A stretch of 64,000 nt of DNA from an uncultured Cohaesibacter sp. Its GTDB lineage: Bacteria > Pseudomonadota > Alphaproteobacteria > Rhizobiales > Cohaesibacteraceae. The translations under genes were made by a program, and so were the position numbers. The notes below the pieces were generated by a model. It was not told the origin of the DNA, did no database searches, and saw only the letters and a list, made by a program, of their open reading frames with translations. Shown here piece by piece: positions 46,085 to 54,580 of the stretch. Location: the NCBI RefSeq assembly GCF_963677725.1, contig NZ_OY782507.1, forward strand, positions 3,259,001-3,323,000, written 5' to 3'. Numbering within the stretch: the first letter of the stretch is position 1; every line of letters starts with the position of its first letter.

Positions 46085-47053
46085 ATGTCCAATCTAATCA
46101 AAAGCTTCACGGCGGCCGCGCTTGCGCTCTGCTTCAGTCTGCCTGTTGCCGCTCAGGAGCGTCCCCAGTCCATGACGATCTCAACCGCATCGCCCGGAGG
46201 CGTCTATGCCATCTATGGTGAGGGTGTTGCGCAGATCGTGACCGACAAGGTCGGTGTTGCCACATCAACAAGACAGACGCAGGGACCGGCACAGAATCTG
46301 GTCTTGTTGAAGAGCGGTCAGGTGGAGCTTGGCATGACCACATCCGGGCCGGCTTATGAGGCCATGAATGGGACGCTCGAATTGGCTCCGGGTGTTGAAT
46401 ATAAGGACCTTCGCGTTCTGTTTGCCATGTATCCAACTCCGTTTCAGATGGTTGCCCTTGCCAGCAATGGCACAGACTCTTTGCAGCAGCTCGATGGCCT
46501 GCGTGTTGGGGCTGGCCCACGGGCAGGAACCGGCGGCACCTTCTGGACGCGCTGGCTCAAATCGCTCGACATCAATGCCAAACTGCAATATGGCGGCATT
46601 GGCGATCAGGCCAGCCAGCTTGCCGATGGGCGCCTTGATGCAATCGTGACCGCAGGCGGCATTCCGCATCCGGCACTGTCCGAACTGGAAAACACGCAGC
46701 CGGTTACCTTCTTTGGAATGTCTGAAGAGACACGCAAGGGCATTCTGGAAGCCAACCCTTATGCGGTGAATTTCACGATTCCGAAGGGCACCTACAAGAC
46801 CCCGACCGAAGATATTCAAACGCTTGCCATGTGGAACTTCATTGTGGCCGATGCATCCATGTCCGATGAGTTGGCTTATGAGATCACAAAAGCGGTTCTT
46901 GAAAATTATGACCGGATGGTGGCAACCCATTCGTCTGCCAAACAAAGCCTTGCAGAGAATATCGCCAAGGATACATTCATTCCTCTGCATCCCGGTGCCG
47001 CCCGTTACTATAAGGAAATCGGCGTTGCCATTCCAGAAGCCATCGCTCCTTGA
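46085..47053 (+). CDS. TAXI-family TRAP substrate-binding protein
   Basis: This is a 322-residue periplasmic binding protein with a signal peptide (residues 1-23, ending PVAAQ). The TAXI-like signature begins SISTASPGGVYAIYG-type (ISTASPGGVYAIYGEGVAQ). The usual GSGG-Y pattern is modified to ASPGGVY. Later, LHPGAARYYKEIG is the conserved C-terminal motif. GAGGAGGAATTTC precedes the ATG. The binding site is carboxylate-specific in characterised relatives. Confidence 0.9.
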   Translation: MSNLIKSFTAAALALCFSLPVAAQERPQSMTISTASPGGVYAIYGEGVAQIVTDKVGVATSTRQTQGPAQNLVLLKSGQVELGMTTSGPAYEAMNGTLELAPGVEYKDLRVLFAMYPTPFQMVALASNGTDSLQQLDGLRVGAGPRAGTGGTFWTRWLKSLDINAKLQYGGIGDQASQLADGRLDAIVTAGGIPHPALSELENTQPVTFFGMSEETRKGILEANPYAVNFTIPKGTYKTPTEDIQTLAMWNFIVADASMSDELAYEITKAVLENYDRMVATHSSAKQSLAENIAKDTFIPLHPGAARYYKEIGVAIPEAIAP

Positions 47054-47064
47054 GGATTAAGACC

Positions 47065-48393
47065 ATGAGCCTCGCATCGACCGCTCCCGGACTTGTTACC
47101 AATACAACAGGTTATCGCCGCTCCCAGCAAATCTTCGGTGAGGAAGGAACGGTCGATGCGTATCTGCGCTTCGAAGCTGCACTTGCAGAAACAGAAGGTG
47201 CCCTTGGGGTCATTCCCAGGGAAGCCATCGATCCGATCGTCAAGAGTTGCGCTGTTGATGCCATTGACTTTGACAGTCTGCGTCAAGGCGCTGCGGTGGT
47301 CGGCTATCCGATTGTTTCGCTGGTTGCACAATTGGCCGAAAAGGTCGGCGATCATGGCCAGTGGGTTCATTATGGAGCCACCACTCAAGACGCCATGGAC
47401 ACCGCTCTGGTGCTGCAACTTATCGAAGCCACAGACGCGATATTGAGTGATCTGGGACCGGTCAAGGAGAGACTTGCCTTGCTTGCGGACCAGCACCGCG
47501 ACACGCCAATGCCGGGGCGGACCAAAATTCAGCATGGCGTCCCGCTGTCATTTGGCTACAAGGTCGCCGTCTGGCTTGATCAGATTGAAAGAACAGGGCG
47601 GGTGCTGCGGCAAGCCCGTGAAGAGGTGGCTGTTTTGCAATTTGGCGGGGCGGTGGGCACGCTCGCGTCGCTTGGTGACGAAGGGCCGGAGGTAAGAGAG
47701 GCGCTGGCAAGGCGTCTTGGACTTGCCTGTCCGGATATCTCCTGGCATGTCAGCCGGGACAGGATGGCGCTTTTGGCAAGTGCGCTTGGCACCTTGGCGG
47801 CAGCCTTTGGCAAAATGGCGATGGATATCGCGCTCATGATGTCAACGGAAGTCAGGGAGCTTGTCGAGCCGGCCATGGATGGGCGGGGAAGCTCGTCTAC
47901 GATGCCTCAAAAGCGCAATCCGGTTATGTGTGAGGCCATCGTCGAATCTGCACGTTCGATCCAGCATGTTCCCGGCGTCTTGCTTGACGCGATGCTGCAG
48001 GAATATGAGCGCGGCATCGGTCAAGGCTATCGAGAGCGGGTTGCGCTTTGCGATGCCGTTTCGCATTTGGCCGGGATTGTGTCTTTGAGCCATGATCTTC
48101 TGTCTGGTTTGGTTGTTAATCGCGATCAAATGCAAAGCAATCTAAGCCTGACCCACGGTCTCATTCATTCCGAGGCCATCATGATGTTTCTGTCCAGAAG
48201 ACTGGGCCGGCTTGAGGCTCACCATGTTTTGCAGAAAGTGGCGCGCCGTATCGAAATGTCCAACGAGGAGATCGGCTCGGTCCTTATGGATGAGAGCGGC
48301 ATCGATTTCCCGACTGATCTTCTGGAAGCGACGGAGCCGGTTTCCCGCGCAGATTCCATGATCGAAGCGGTCTTAAGCAACGTCAGGCCGTAA
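47065..48393 (+). CDS. fumarase/aspartase-superfamily lyase (PcaB/adenylosuccinate lyase-like)
   Basis: This is a 442-residue lyase. It has HYGATTQDAMDTALVLQL near residue 95, QHGVPLSFGYKVAVWL near 160 and the superfamily loop GSSSTMPQKRNPVMCE near residue 283, whose serine is the general base. By length and pattern it is closest to 3-carboxy-cis,cis-muconate cycloisomerase and adenylosuccinate lyase. It adds or eliminates across a C-C double bond of a fumarate-like product. ATG 47065 with TGAGGA upstream; the gap after the TAXI gene is 11 bases. A succinyl-conjugate or aromatic intermediate delivered by the transporter would suit it. Confidence 0.88.
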   Translation: MSLASTAPGLVTNTTGYRRSQQIFGEEGTVDAYLRFEAALAETEGALGVIPREAIDPIVKSCAVDAIDFDSLRQGAAVVGYPIVSLVAQLAEKVGDHGQWVHYGATTQDAMDTALVLQLIEATDAILSDLGPVKERLALLADQHRDTPMPGRTKIQHGVPLSFGYKVAVWLDQIERTGRVLRQAREEVAVLQFGGAVGTLASLGDEGPEVREALARRLGLACPDISWHVSRDRMALLASALGTLAAAFGKMAMDIALMMSTEVRELVEPAMDGRGSSSTMPQKRNPVMCEAIVESARSIQHVPGVLLDAMLQEYERGIGQGYRERVALCDAVSHLAGIVSLSHDLLSGLVVNRDQMQSNLSLTHGLIHSEAIMMFLSRRLGRLEAHHVLQKVARRIEMSNEEIGSVLMDESGIDFPTDLLEATEPVSRADSMIEAVLSNVRP

Positions 48394-48470
48394 GTTCCTC
48401 TCAGCATCTATGGGACCGACTGGGTGGACCATCCAGTCGCATGGCCGTGGGTGTATGGGATTTGGTCACC

Positions 48471-49205
48471 CTATTTCAAAAGAGGGCCTGCCTGATCGAG
48501 ATATGATGAGTCGAAATCGGCAAATTCGACAAGGCGATCATAATTGTCAAAGACCACCAGCCCATCGCGAAATGTAACCATTCCTGTTTCGCGCAATTGT
48601 CTCAAGACCCGGTTGACATGCACCGCGCTCAGGCCCAGCGCGTCGGCCAGAAGTGGCTGAGTGAGCGGACAGGAAAAGCCGGCTTTGCTGCCATGCCCGA
48701 TGAGGGAAAGACGGGCATCCATCTCGAGCAGAAAATGGGCCATGCGCTCTGCTGAATTGCGACGCCCGATATTGACCAAGTGCTCAACGACCATGGCTTC
48801 ATCCCGTGACAGGGCCCAGAGCAGAGCCATGGCAAGCCGTGGATATTGAGCAAAGGTGGCGAGAAGGCCGGGCATCAAGATTTCACATACTTCAATTTCC
48901 GTTATGGGTTCGATGTTGTGGTCGGAGGTGTGAAACAGGACACTTCTTACGCCCAGGAAATCACCGGGTATCTGGAAATCAACGATCTGCCGGGTTCCGT
49001 CAGCCTGAATTTTGTAAGAGCAAACCCAGCCACTCATCAAAATGAAGGCGGCCTGATTGGTCTCGCCCTGTTTTACCAGATCCTGCCCGACTTGTACTTT
49101 TCTGCTCTTTTTGAGCAATTGCCCCAAAATCTCGAGTTCGTGGTCTGACAACCCAATGAAAGCGCTTAGCTTCTTTGCGATTGGCGTGTTCAGTATCGTC
49201 TTCAT
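48471..49205 (-). CDS. Crp/Fnr-family transcriptional regulator
   Basis: This is a 244-residue regulator with a cyclic-nucleotide-binding fold (residues 25-140, including GDFLGVRSVLFHTSD). A C-terminal HTH_Crp has QPLLADALGLSAVHVNRVLR near residue 190. No four-cysteine cluster is present, so it is not a classical oxygen-sensing Fnr. Start 49205 is preferred to 49241. A near-perfect Fnr/FixK-like palindrome lies 46 bases upstream. Confidence 0.88.
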   Translation of the reverse strand: MKTILNTPIAKKLSAFIGLSDHELEILGQLLKKSRKVQVGQDLVKQGETNQAAFILMSGWVCSYKIQADGTRQIVDFQIPGDFLGVRSVLFHTSDHNIEPITEIEVCEILMPGLLATFAQYPRLAMALLWALSRDEAMVVEHLVNIGRRNSAERMAHFLLEMDARLSLIGHGSKAGFSCPLTQPLLADALGLSAVHVNRVLRQLRETGMVTFRDGLVVFDNYDRLVEFADFDSSYLDQAGPLLK

Positions 49206-49250
49206 TGCAGCAGCACGCCTTTTGACAGCAGGGAGAAACAACTCAAGATG

Positions 49251-49264
49251 CTGATCTTGATCAG
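49251..49264. promoter_or_regulatory. Fnr/FixK-like palindrome upstream of crp/fnr gene
   Basis: CTGATCTTGATCAG is a 14-base palindrome (arms CTGATC/GATCAG) resembling the TTGAT-N4-ATCAA box of Crp/Fnr regulators. It is in the gap between the regulator gene and the divergent 78-residue protein gene, so it could control both. Confidence 0.5.
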
Positions 49265-49334
49265 TCCATCATATCGGAATGTTTGGGAAGATAGGGAAAA
49301 TAAATTGTCGCCAATTCTTTGAGGGAATTAAAAT

Positions 49335-49571
49335 ATGAGCGAGATACAACCCATTGCAGGGATTGCTGCGCTTTCAATCTGCGAGTCACTTCTTTTGGCG
49401 CTGAATGATCACAAGATCATGACGGACGCCCAGATACTCGGGGTTCTGGAAGATGCTGCCGCCGCGCACGAGAATGTGGCCAAAAATACCAAGGATGCCG
49501 AAACGCACCACCAGGTCTCAGTGCTGATCAACAAGATCATCGACGGAGGCAATGCGGGGCGTCACCGATAA
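49335..49571 (+). CDS. small conserved-looking hypothetical protein
   Basis: This is a 78-residue, mostly helical, charged and soluble protein with no signal or membrane segment and no domain I recognise. GAGGGAATTAAA precedes the ATG. Two neighbouring short regulatory-looking proteins and the adjacent Crp/Fnr gene suggest a stress or redox context, nothing more. Bases 49572-49717 after it show no gene. Confidence 0.65.
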   Translation: MSEIQPIAGIAALSICESLLLALNDHKIMTDAQILGVLEDAAAAHENVAKNTKDAETHHQVSVLINKIIDGGNAGRHR

Positions 49572-49717
49572 CGGGCACACGAGGCGTGGCTCGCAAATTT
49601 ATGCGCCTTGGTGCTCCGGCTGTGTTCCACCAAAAGAGTGTCTGTTTTCATTCCCCGTTCAACGGGATGGCGACGCGGCGAATGGATCATTTTGATGAAT
49701 AGAGAGTGGTGAGATCA

Positions 49718-49876
49718 ATGAAGAAAGTGACCGATATAGTGCGACATGCGCTAATCGCGATTGCGTGGTTTGCAAACATACCAATGGAAAGCCCGCAGCA
49801 GCGACCAAATGCCGACATCTTTACCGACCCCCTTAGAGGACGCTGGTTTTTCAGCTGTAGATCATCATGGGCTTAG
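49718..49876 (+). CDS. possible 52-residue small protein
   Basis: The ATG at 49718 with GTGAGAT just upstream opens a 52-codon frame ending at 49876, overlapping the start of the DUF1488 gene by 10 bases. It is basic at the N-terminus and rich in aromatic residues at the end (RGRWFFS). I recognise no family. The overlap suggests coupling, but the frame could be chance. Confidence 0.35.
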   Translation: MKKVTDIVRHALIAIAWFANIPMESPQQRPNADIFTDPLRGRWFFSCRSSWA

Positions 49877-50133
49877 TCTTTCCAAACCAGACCTGTAACG
49901 TCGATGAAGATACAGGCATTGTCCGGTTTTCCGGATATGATGGCATCATGGAAGTCCGCTTTTCCATGACTGTCGAGACGCTTGATCTTGTTATGAAGTC
50001 TTATAACGAAGGGAGCCAACCACACAAACAAGCCTTCGAGGCGCTGAGATCTCGCATTCAGAACGCCGCGGTGCGTGCTTATGGCAGGACAAGGAAATCT
50101 TTCTACAGATTGGGACCTGATGCGGGCTTCTAG
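49867..50133 (+). CDS. DUF1488 family protein
   Basis: This is an 88-residue protein matching the DUF1488 pattern. It begins GLVFPNQTCNVDEDTGIVRF, then GYDGIMEVRFSMTVETLD, and ends with AYGRTRKSFYRLGPDAGF. The family is common in alphaproteobacteria and has no established function. Its stop codon lies within the first bases of a palindromic repeat element. Confidence 0.75.
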   Translation: MGLVFPNQTCNVDEDTGIVRFSGYDGIMEVRFSMTVETLDLVMKSYNEGSQPHKQAFEALRSRIQNAAVRAYGRTRKSFYRLGPDAGF

Positions 50134-50234
50134 AGCAATTCTCGGGGACACCTGTTCACGAGAATGCAATACCATGCTGAGAAATGGCGTTTAATTCGAA
50201 ACCGGTGACCCGGTTTATCTTAAAGGCGCTCTAG
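50130..50234. repeat. MITE-like palindromic intergenic element
   Basis: A 105-base segment is bounded by inverted CTAGAGC and GCTCTAG. It contains internal hairpins: TTCTCG (50139-50144) with CGAGAA about 20 bases later, and AAACCGGTGACCCGGTTT. This structure resembles the short dispersed palindromes of Hyphomicrobiales. No transposase gene is near. It may have inserted at the stop codon of the DUF1488 gene. Confidence 0.5.
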
Positions 50235-50415
50235 GCGGAAGAGTGGCTCTTTCCAATTGGATTTCTCGCGGGTTGGTTTTTGGGTGTTAGGAAGCCAGAG
50301 AGCTCGCTCAAGCTGCAAATAGTCTTTCGAGGTTAACTTTGATCAGTACCCGTTCTGCGCAGGCGAAGTAACCTGCCCGCAGAAGAGCGGTGATTTTGCC
50401 GCAGGAGAATGTGAT

Positions 50416-50766
50416 ATGAATACCCCTGAATGGCTAAAACCTGGACTATATGGCGCTGTAATTGGCGCGGTATGCGTTGGTGTTATCGGATTTGCTTGGG
50501 GCGGCTGGATGACAGCGTCTGCCTCCAACAAAATGGCAGTATCCATGGCTCATGACGATGTGATCACAGCCCTTGTTCCTGTCTGTGTTGATCAATCCAA
50601 GAAAGACATGAATCGTCAGACAACCGTCACAAAAATCAAGGACGCTTCGAGCTACAAGCGACGTGACGTGGTTATGGAAAGTGGCTGGGCGACGGTTCCG
50701 GGCACAGAAAAGCCGAACCGCGATTTGGCTCAGGCTTGCCTGATTGCTCTTAATCTCGACAAATAG
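50416..50766 (+). CDS. hypothetical protein with one N-terminal membrane segment
   Basis: This is a 116-residue protein. A helix at about residues 12-33 (glycine-rich, GAVCVGVIGFAWGGW) is followed by a periplasmic-looking domain with two cysteines (VCVDQ, ACLIA) and several charged residues. CAGGAGAAT precedes the ATG. I do not recognise a family. Bases 50235-50415 upstream hold no evident gene. Confidence 0.65.
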   Translation: MNTPEWLKPGLYGAVIGAVCVGVIGFAWGGWMTASASNKMAVSMAHDDVITALVPVCVDQSKKDMNRQTTVTKIKDASSYKRRDVVMESGWATVPGTEKPNRDLAQACLIALNLDK

Positions 50767-50956
50767 CCGGTTGAGCCACTGGCTGTCATTTACCACGATC
50801 CGGGATAGTCAGATACAAACGGCTCTTTCAATCCTTTTTGAAGACGCCCGGATCATCAAAGCCACGACCCAAAGGAGTTTCCATCCAGCGTCCTGTGCTT
50901 TTCCTCATTTTTCCTAGACAATCAGGCTTAAGAGACTAAAGCCTCGGAGACAATAT

Positions 50957-51769
50957 ATGCGCATCAATCTTGGCTGCCAGCTTAACTTTAACTTCCCCCA
51001 GGACACACCAATGGTCGCTGTTCTGAACGTCCATTACTCACATTTTGGCGACTTGGAACGACCTGATTTTCTGGTTTCGTCACCAAGTGTTCCTTTGGAA
51101 AGCTACCGGGATGGTTTTGGAAACTGGTGTACCAGGTTGATCGCTCCTGGCGGTGACTTCCAGATCAAAACAGACGGGATCTTCCGCGATAAAGGAGAAC
51201 CCGATCCAATCGCGCCTGATGCCATGCAATTTGATGTTCAGCATTTGCCTGCCGATACGCTGGTCTATCTATTGGGAAGCCGATATTGCGAAACCGACCT
51301 GCTGTCTGAAGAAGCGTGGCGCCTGTTTGAGAATACGGCCCCCGGTTGGGCGCGTGTTCAGGCCATATGTGACTTCGTCCATGGTCATGTCACTTTCGGA
51401 TATGAGCATGCGCGAGCGACCCGTACCGCATTTGAAACAATGACGGAACGCAAAGGTGTCTGTCGCGACTATACCCATCTTGCCATCGCACTTTGCCGCT
51501 GCCTCAACATACCGGCACGCTATTGTACCGGCTATCTCAGCGACATTGGAGAGCAAGGCCCGTATCCTCCCGGCGATTTTGCCGCTTGGATGGAGGTCTA
51601 TCTGTCCGGTCGCTGGTGGGTTTTTGATCCGCGCAACAATAGCCGGCGCATCGGGCGCATTCTGGTGGCGCGCGGACGCGATGCCGCAGACGTTCCTCTG
51701 ACACAGACATTCGGCAAAAACACCCTGATGAATTTCAGTGTCTGGGCCGATGAAATCCAAGAAATATAG
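50957..51769 (+). CDS. transglutaminase-like domain protein
   Basis: This is a 270-residue cytosolic protein. An N-terminal beta domain precedes a transglutaminase core, with the nucleophile cysteine in ERKGVCRDYTHLAIALCR near residue 172. PPGDFAAWMEVYL is the motif that usually contains a catalytic histidine (F-H-A-W); here alanine occupies that place. VFDPRNNSRRIGRILVARGR carries the aspartate. It may be a peptidase-like rather than a crosslinking enzyme. GGAG lies just before the ATG. Confidence 0.82.
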   Translation: MRINLGCQLNFNFPQDTPMVAVLNVHYSHFGDLERPDFLVSSPSVPLESYRDGFGNWCTRLIAPGGDFQIKTDGIFRDKGEPDPIAPDAMQFDVQHLPADTLVYLLGSRYCETDLLSEEAWRLFENTAPGWARVQAICDFVHGHVTFGYEHARATRTAFETMTERKGVCRDYTHLAIALCRCLNIPARYCTGYLSDIGEQGPYPPGDFAAWMEVYLSGRWWVFDPRNNSRRIGRILVARGRDAADVPLTQTFGKNTLMNFSVWADEIQEI

Positions 51770-51852
51770 GGGATGAAGGTTTGTAGCTAAGGCCGGAATT
51801 GAAGACCAGACGCAATAAGCTCCAAAATAATTATACAAACAAAAGGATGATT

Positions 51853-51999
51853 ATGATGTCTTTCAAAGATCTGACAACCCGCGCCGCTGAAGCTGAAAAT
51901 AACCAAAAGACAGATGCGATAATTAAAGACACAAAGATCGCACCGATCAGTGTTGGCCCCAAGCAAGCTGCCCAAAAACAGCAAAAGCCCAAGGGCTGA
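51853..51999 (+). CDS. small hydrophilic protein
   Basis: The ATG at 51853 with AAAAGGATG upstream gives 48 residues, rich in lysine, glutamine and alanine (QAAQKQQKPKG at the end). It has no signal or membrane segment and no recognised family. The longer frame from 51799 starts at a weak codon. Confidence 0.4.
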   Translation: MMSFKDLTTRAAEAENNQKTDAIIKDTKIAPISVGPKQAAQKQQKPKG

Positions 52000-52116
52000 A
52001 TTCTCGCCTCGAGATGATGCGCATACACAAAGAGCGCATCATTTCAAACGCATAAGCGTCTCTGGCCAATTCGATTGTCTTAGATGTTCCGTGTATCGAC
52101 TATCGAAGGAAAGAGC

Positions 52117-53184
52117 ATGCCTGAGCATAGCAACGGGTCCAACAATGAAGGACCTTGGAATCCGAAGGGCCGTTCAAAGCCCGGCAACTTCAACACTCTC
52201 TTCGGACAGGGAGGCCCGCAGCTGGGAGGTTTGTTCCCCAACGGTCCGCCCGCCTTGCGCACTATGATTATTGCAGGTGCAGTGGTTCTTGCGGCCCTGT
52301 TTGCGTGGTCATCATACTTTACGGTTCCTAGTGACTCGATTGCTGTGGTGCAGCGGTTTGGGAAATATTCTTCCCAAGTGCCTTCTGGTCTTCATTTCAA
52401 GTTGCCGTTCGGGATTGACGTTGCGACGATCGTGCCGATTAAGCGTCAGCTGAAACAGGAATTCGGTTTCACCACGCCGGGCGCCAACGATGCCTACCAA
52501 ACCCCGACAGATGGGCGACTTGAAACTGAAATGGTCACCGGAGATCTGAACGCTGCTCTGGTGGAGTGGGTTCTGCAATACCGCATTTCCGATCCGGTCA
52601 AGTTCCTGTTTGAGGTGCGCGAACCACGCGCAACTTTGCGCTATGTATCTGAATCCGTCATGCGGGAGGTGGTCGGCGATCGCACAGTCGATGAAGTCAT
52701 CACCATCGGGCGACAAGAAATTGAAAGTGAAGCCCTTTTGAAGATGCAGGCGCTGTCGTCAAAATATGCGATGGGCATCAGTATCGATCAGGTCCAGCTC
52801 AAGAATATCAATCCTCCCGGACCGGTTCAGTCTTCCTTTAACGAGGTGAACCAGGCGCAACAGGAAAAAGAGCGGCTGATCAACGAGGCGCGACGCGAAT
52901 ATAACAAGGTAATTCCGCTTGCCGAAGGCGAGAAGGACCAGCGGATTCGCGAAGCTGATGGATATCGACTGAAGCGGGTCAATGAAGCGGAGGGGGACGC
53001 AGCCCGGTTCACCGCGCTCTATTCGGAATACCAAAAGGCTCCCGAAGTGACGCGCCGCCGGATTTATATAGAAACCATGCAGTCTGTTCTTCCTGGCATC
53101 AAGTCCAAGATCGTCGTCGATCAGACGACAGGTAGCATTTTGCCGCTCCTCAATCTCCGCGGACAACAAGGAAGCCAGCCATGA
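52117..53184 (+). CDS. hflK: FtsH protease modulator HflK
   Basis: This 355-residue protein has a glycine/asparagine-rich N-terminus (residues 1-45), one membrane helix (about 48-68) and an SPFH/band-7 domain in the periplasm, with GLHFKLPFGIDVATIVPIKR. A coiled, charged C-terminal part follows (QQEKERLINEARREYNKVIP). With HflC it forms the cage that surrounds FtsH and tunes membrane-protein degradation. GAAGGAAAGAGC precedes the ATG, chosen over an upstream one at 52084. Overlaps hflC by 4 bases. Confidence 0.94.
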   Translation: MPEHSNGSNNEGPWNPKGRSKPGNFNTLFGQGGPQLGGLFPNGPPALRTMIIAGAVVLAALFAWSSYFTVPSDSIAVVQRFGKYSSQVPSGLHFKLPFGIDVATIVPIKRQLKQEFGFTTPGANDAYQTPTDGRLETEMVTGDLNAALVEWVLQYRISDPVKFLFEVREPRATLRYVSESVMREVVGDRTVDEVITIGRQEIESEALLKMQALSSKYAMGISIDQVQLKNINPPGPVQSSFNEVNQAQQEKERLINEARREYNKVIPLAEGEKDQRIREADGYRLKRVNEAEGDAARFTALYSEYQKAPEVTRRRIYIETMQSVLPGIKSKIVVDQTTGSILPLLNLRGQQGSQP

Positions 53185-54212
53185 AAATCACATCTGCAAT
53201 TTTGGGGCTGGTCATCGTCGCTTTGGTCTATGCCATCAGTGGGTCCTTATACACTGTCAGCGAAGTGGAACAGGCCATCGTTACCCAGTTTGGCAAGCCT
53301 GTGGGCAAGCCGATTGTCACGGCCGGTTTGAAGATGAAAATCCCCTTCATTCAAGAGGTTCATCCCATCGACCGGCGGGTTCTGGAATGGGATGGCAGTC
53401 CTTCGGATATGCCGACAAAGGACAAGCTCTATATTTCGGTCGACCTGTTTGCACGCTGGCGGATTGTCGAACCTCTTCAGTATTTTCTGCGCTTGCGGGA
53501 CGAGCGTAGTGCTCAATCGCGCCTTGACGATATACTTGGGAGTGAGACCCGCAATGCGGTTGCCAAGCATGAGCTTATCGAGATCATTCGAACGAGCAAG
53601 GATCGAACCCCCTTGCGTGATACGCTTCTGACCGACGAAGAACGTGCCCAGGATATCGGCGCGCTGGTGCCCATCACCAAGGGCCGAGCCCTTGTGGAAC
53701 GACAGATATTTGAAGCTGCGGCCCAGAAGGTCGGTGTCTTCGGCATTGAGCTTCTCGATATCCGGTTCAAACGCATCAACTATAACGAAAGCGTGCGGCC
53801 GAAGATTTATGACCGCATGATCTCTGAGCGGCGCCAGATTGCCGAGCGCTTCCTGTCAGAAGGCAACGGCGAAGCGGCCCGTATTCGCGGCAATCGCGTC
53901 AGAGACCTGAACAAGATACAGTCCGAGGCCTATCGGGCGGTTGAGCAGATCCGAGGTGTGGCAGATGCGACCGCCGCCAGCATCTATGCCAAGGCCTATA
54001 ATTCCGATCCCAAGACCGTCGAATTTTATGAATTTACCCGCACGCTGCAGGCCTATAAAGATATTATTTCAGCAGGAACAACGCTCGTTTTATCAACGGA
54101 CAGTGATCTGTTTAAATTTATCAAGGCAATGAAAACGACTGCTCCATCCATCACCGGTCCGTCGTCATTGCCCCGCGATGGCATTTCGGGAGCAGGCGGG
54201 CAAGACAAGTAG
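53181..54212 (+). CDS. hflC: FtsH protease modulator HflC
   Basis: This is a 343-residue SPFH protein with an N-terminal membrane helix (residues 3-22). TVSEVEQAIVTQFGKPVG is typical, followed by IPFIQEVHPIDRRVLEWDG. Alanine-rich AEGNGEAARIRGNRVRDL-like repeats near 235 form a helix with HflK. Length is usual. A serine protease (DegP) often follows in alphaproteobacteria but does not here; instead there is an SDR fragment. Confidence 0.94.
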   Translation: MKITSAILGLVIVALVYAISGSLYTVSEVEQAIVTQFGKPVGKPIVTAGLKMKIPFIQEVHPIDRRVLEWDGSPSDMPTKDKLYISVDLFARWRIVEPLQYFLRLRDERSAQSRLDDILGSETRNAVAKHELIEIIRTSKDRTPLRDTLLTDEERAQDIGALVPITKGRALVERQIFEAAAQKVGVFGIELLDIRFKRINYNESVRPKIYDRMISERRQIAERFLSEGNGEAARIRGNRVRDLNKIQSEAYRAVEQIRGVADATAASIYAKAYNSDPKTVEFYEFTRTLQAYKDIISAGTTLVLSTDSDLFKFIKAMKTTAPSITGPSSLPRDGISGAGGQDK

Positions 54213-54458
54213 CAACGCGCGTGAGGTTCATCGGTGATCTGGACGCCAGATTGCCGATTGCTTCATGGCTTTTGCTCAAATGACCAAGATCAGCGCTCAA
54301 TAGCCCACACCTTCAAGTATCTCGATCACCCGATCCAGAAAACGATATTTTGGCGCTTGCGCAACGCCAAATCCCTCTCTTGCCAAGTGGTGCCCTATGT
54401 CGGCATCATTGGTCATCACCGTTGCTGGTTAAAGGCACTTCCTCACAATGCGTTCCGG

Positions 54459-54580
54459 CGTTGAATTCTAGCGGCATGACGGCGCCAGAAGACATCGCAG
54501 CCGCTGTGGCCTTTTTAGCTGGTCAAGATGGTCGATGGATCAGCGGACAAACCCTGCGCGCCGACGGCGGCTCCGCCTAA
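54459..54580 (+). pseudogene. C-terminal fragment of a short-chain dehydrogenase
   Basis: [14 protein letters not shown], then [16 protein letters not shown] and a TAA at 54578-54580, is the ordinary C-terminus of a classical SDR. The Rossmann and catalytic parts are missing upstream. The 730 bases from 54213 to 54941 otherwise contain no intact gene, so this is probably a decayed relic. The last 360 bases should hold the promoter of the TAXI gene. Confidence 0.7.

Noticed and set aside
48411-48440. Stem-loop CGACTGG/CCAGTCG between the lyase and Crp/Fnr genes
   Set aside because: The stem is short with a mixed loop and no T-run; too weak to call a terminator.
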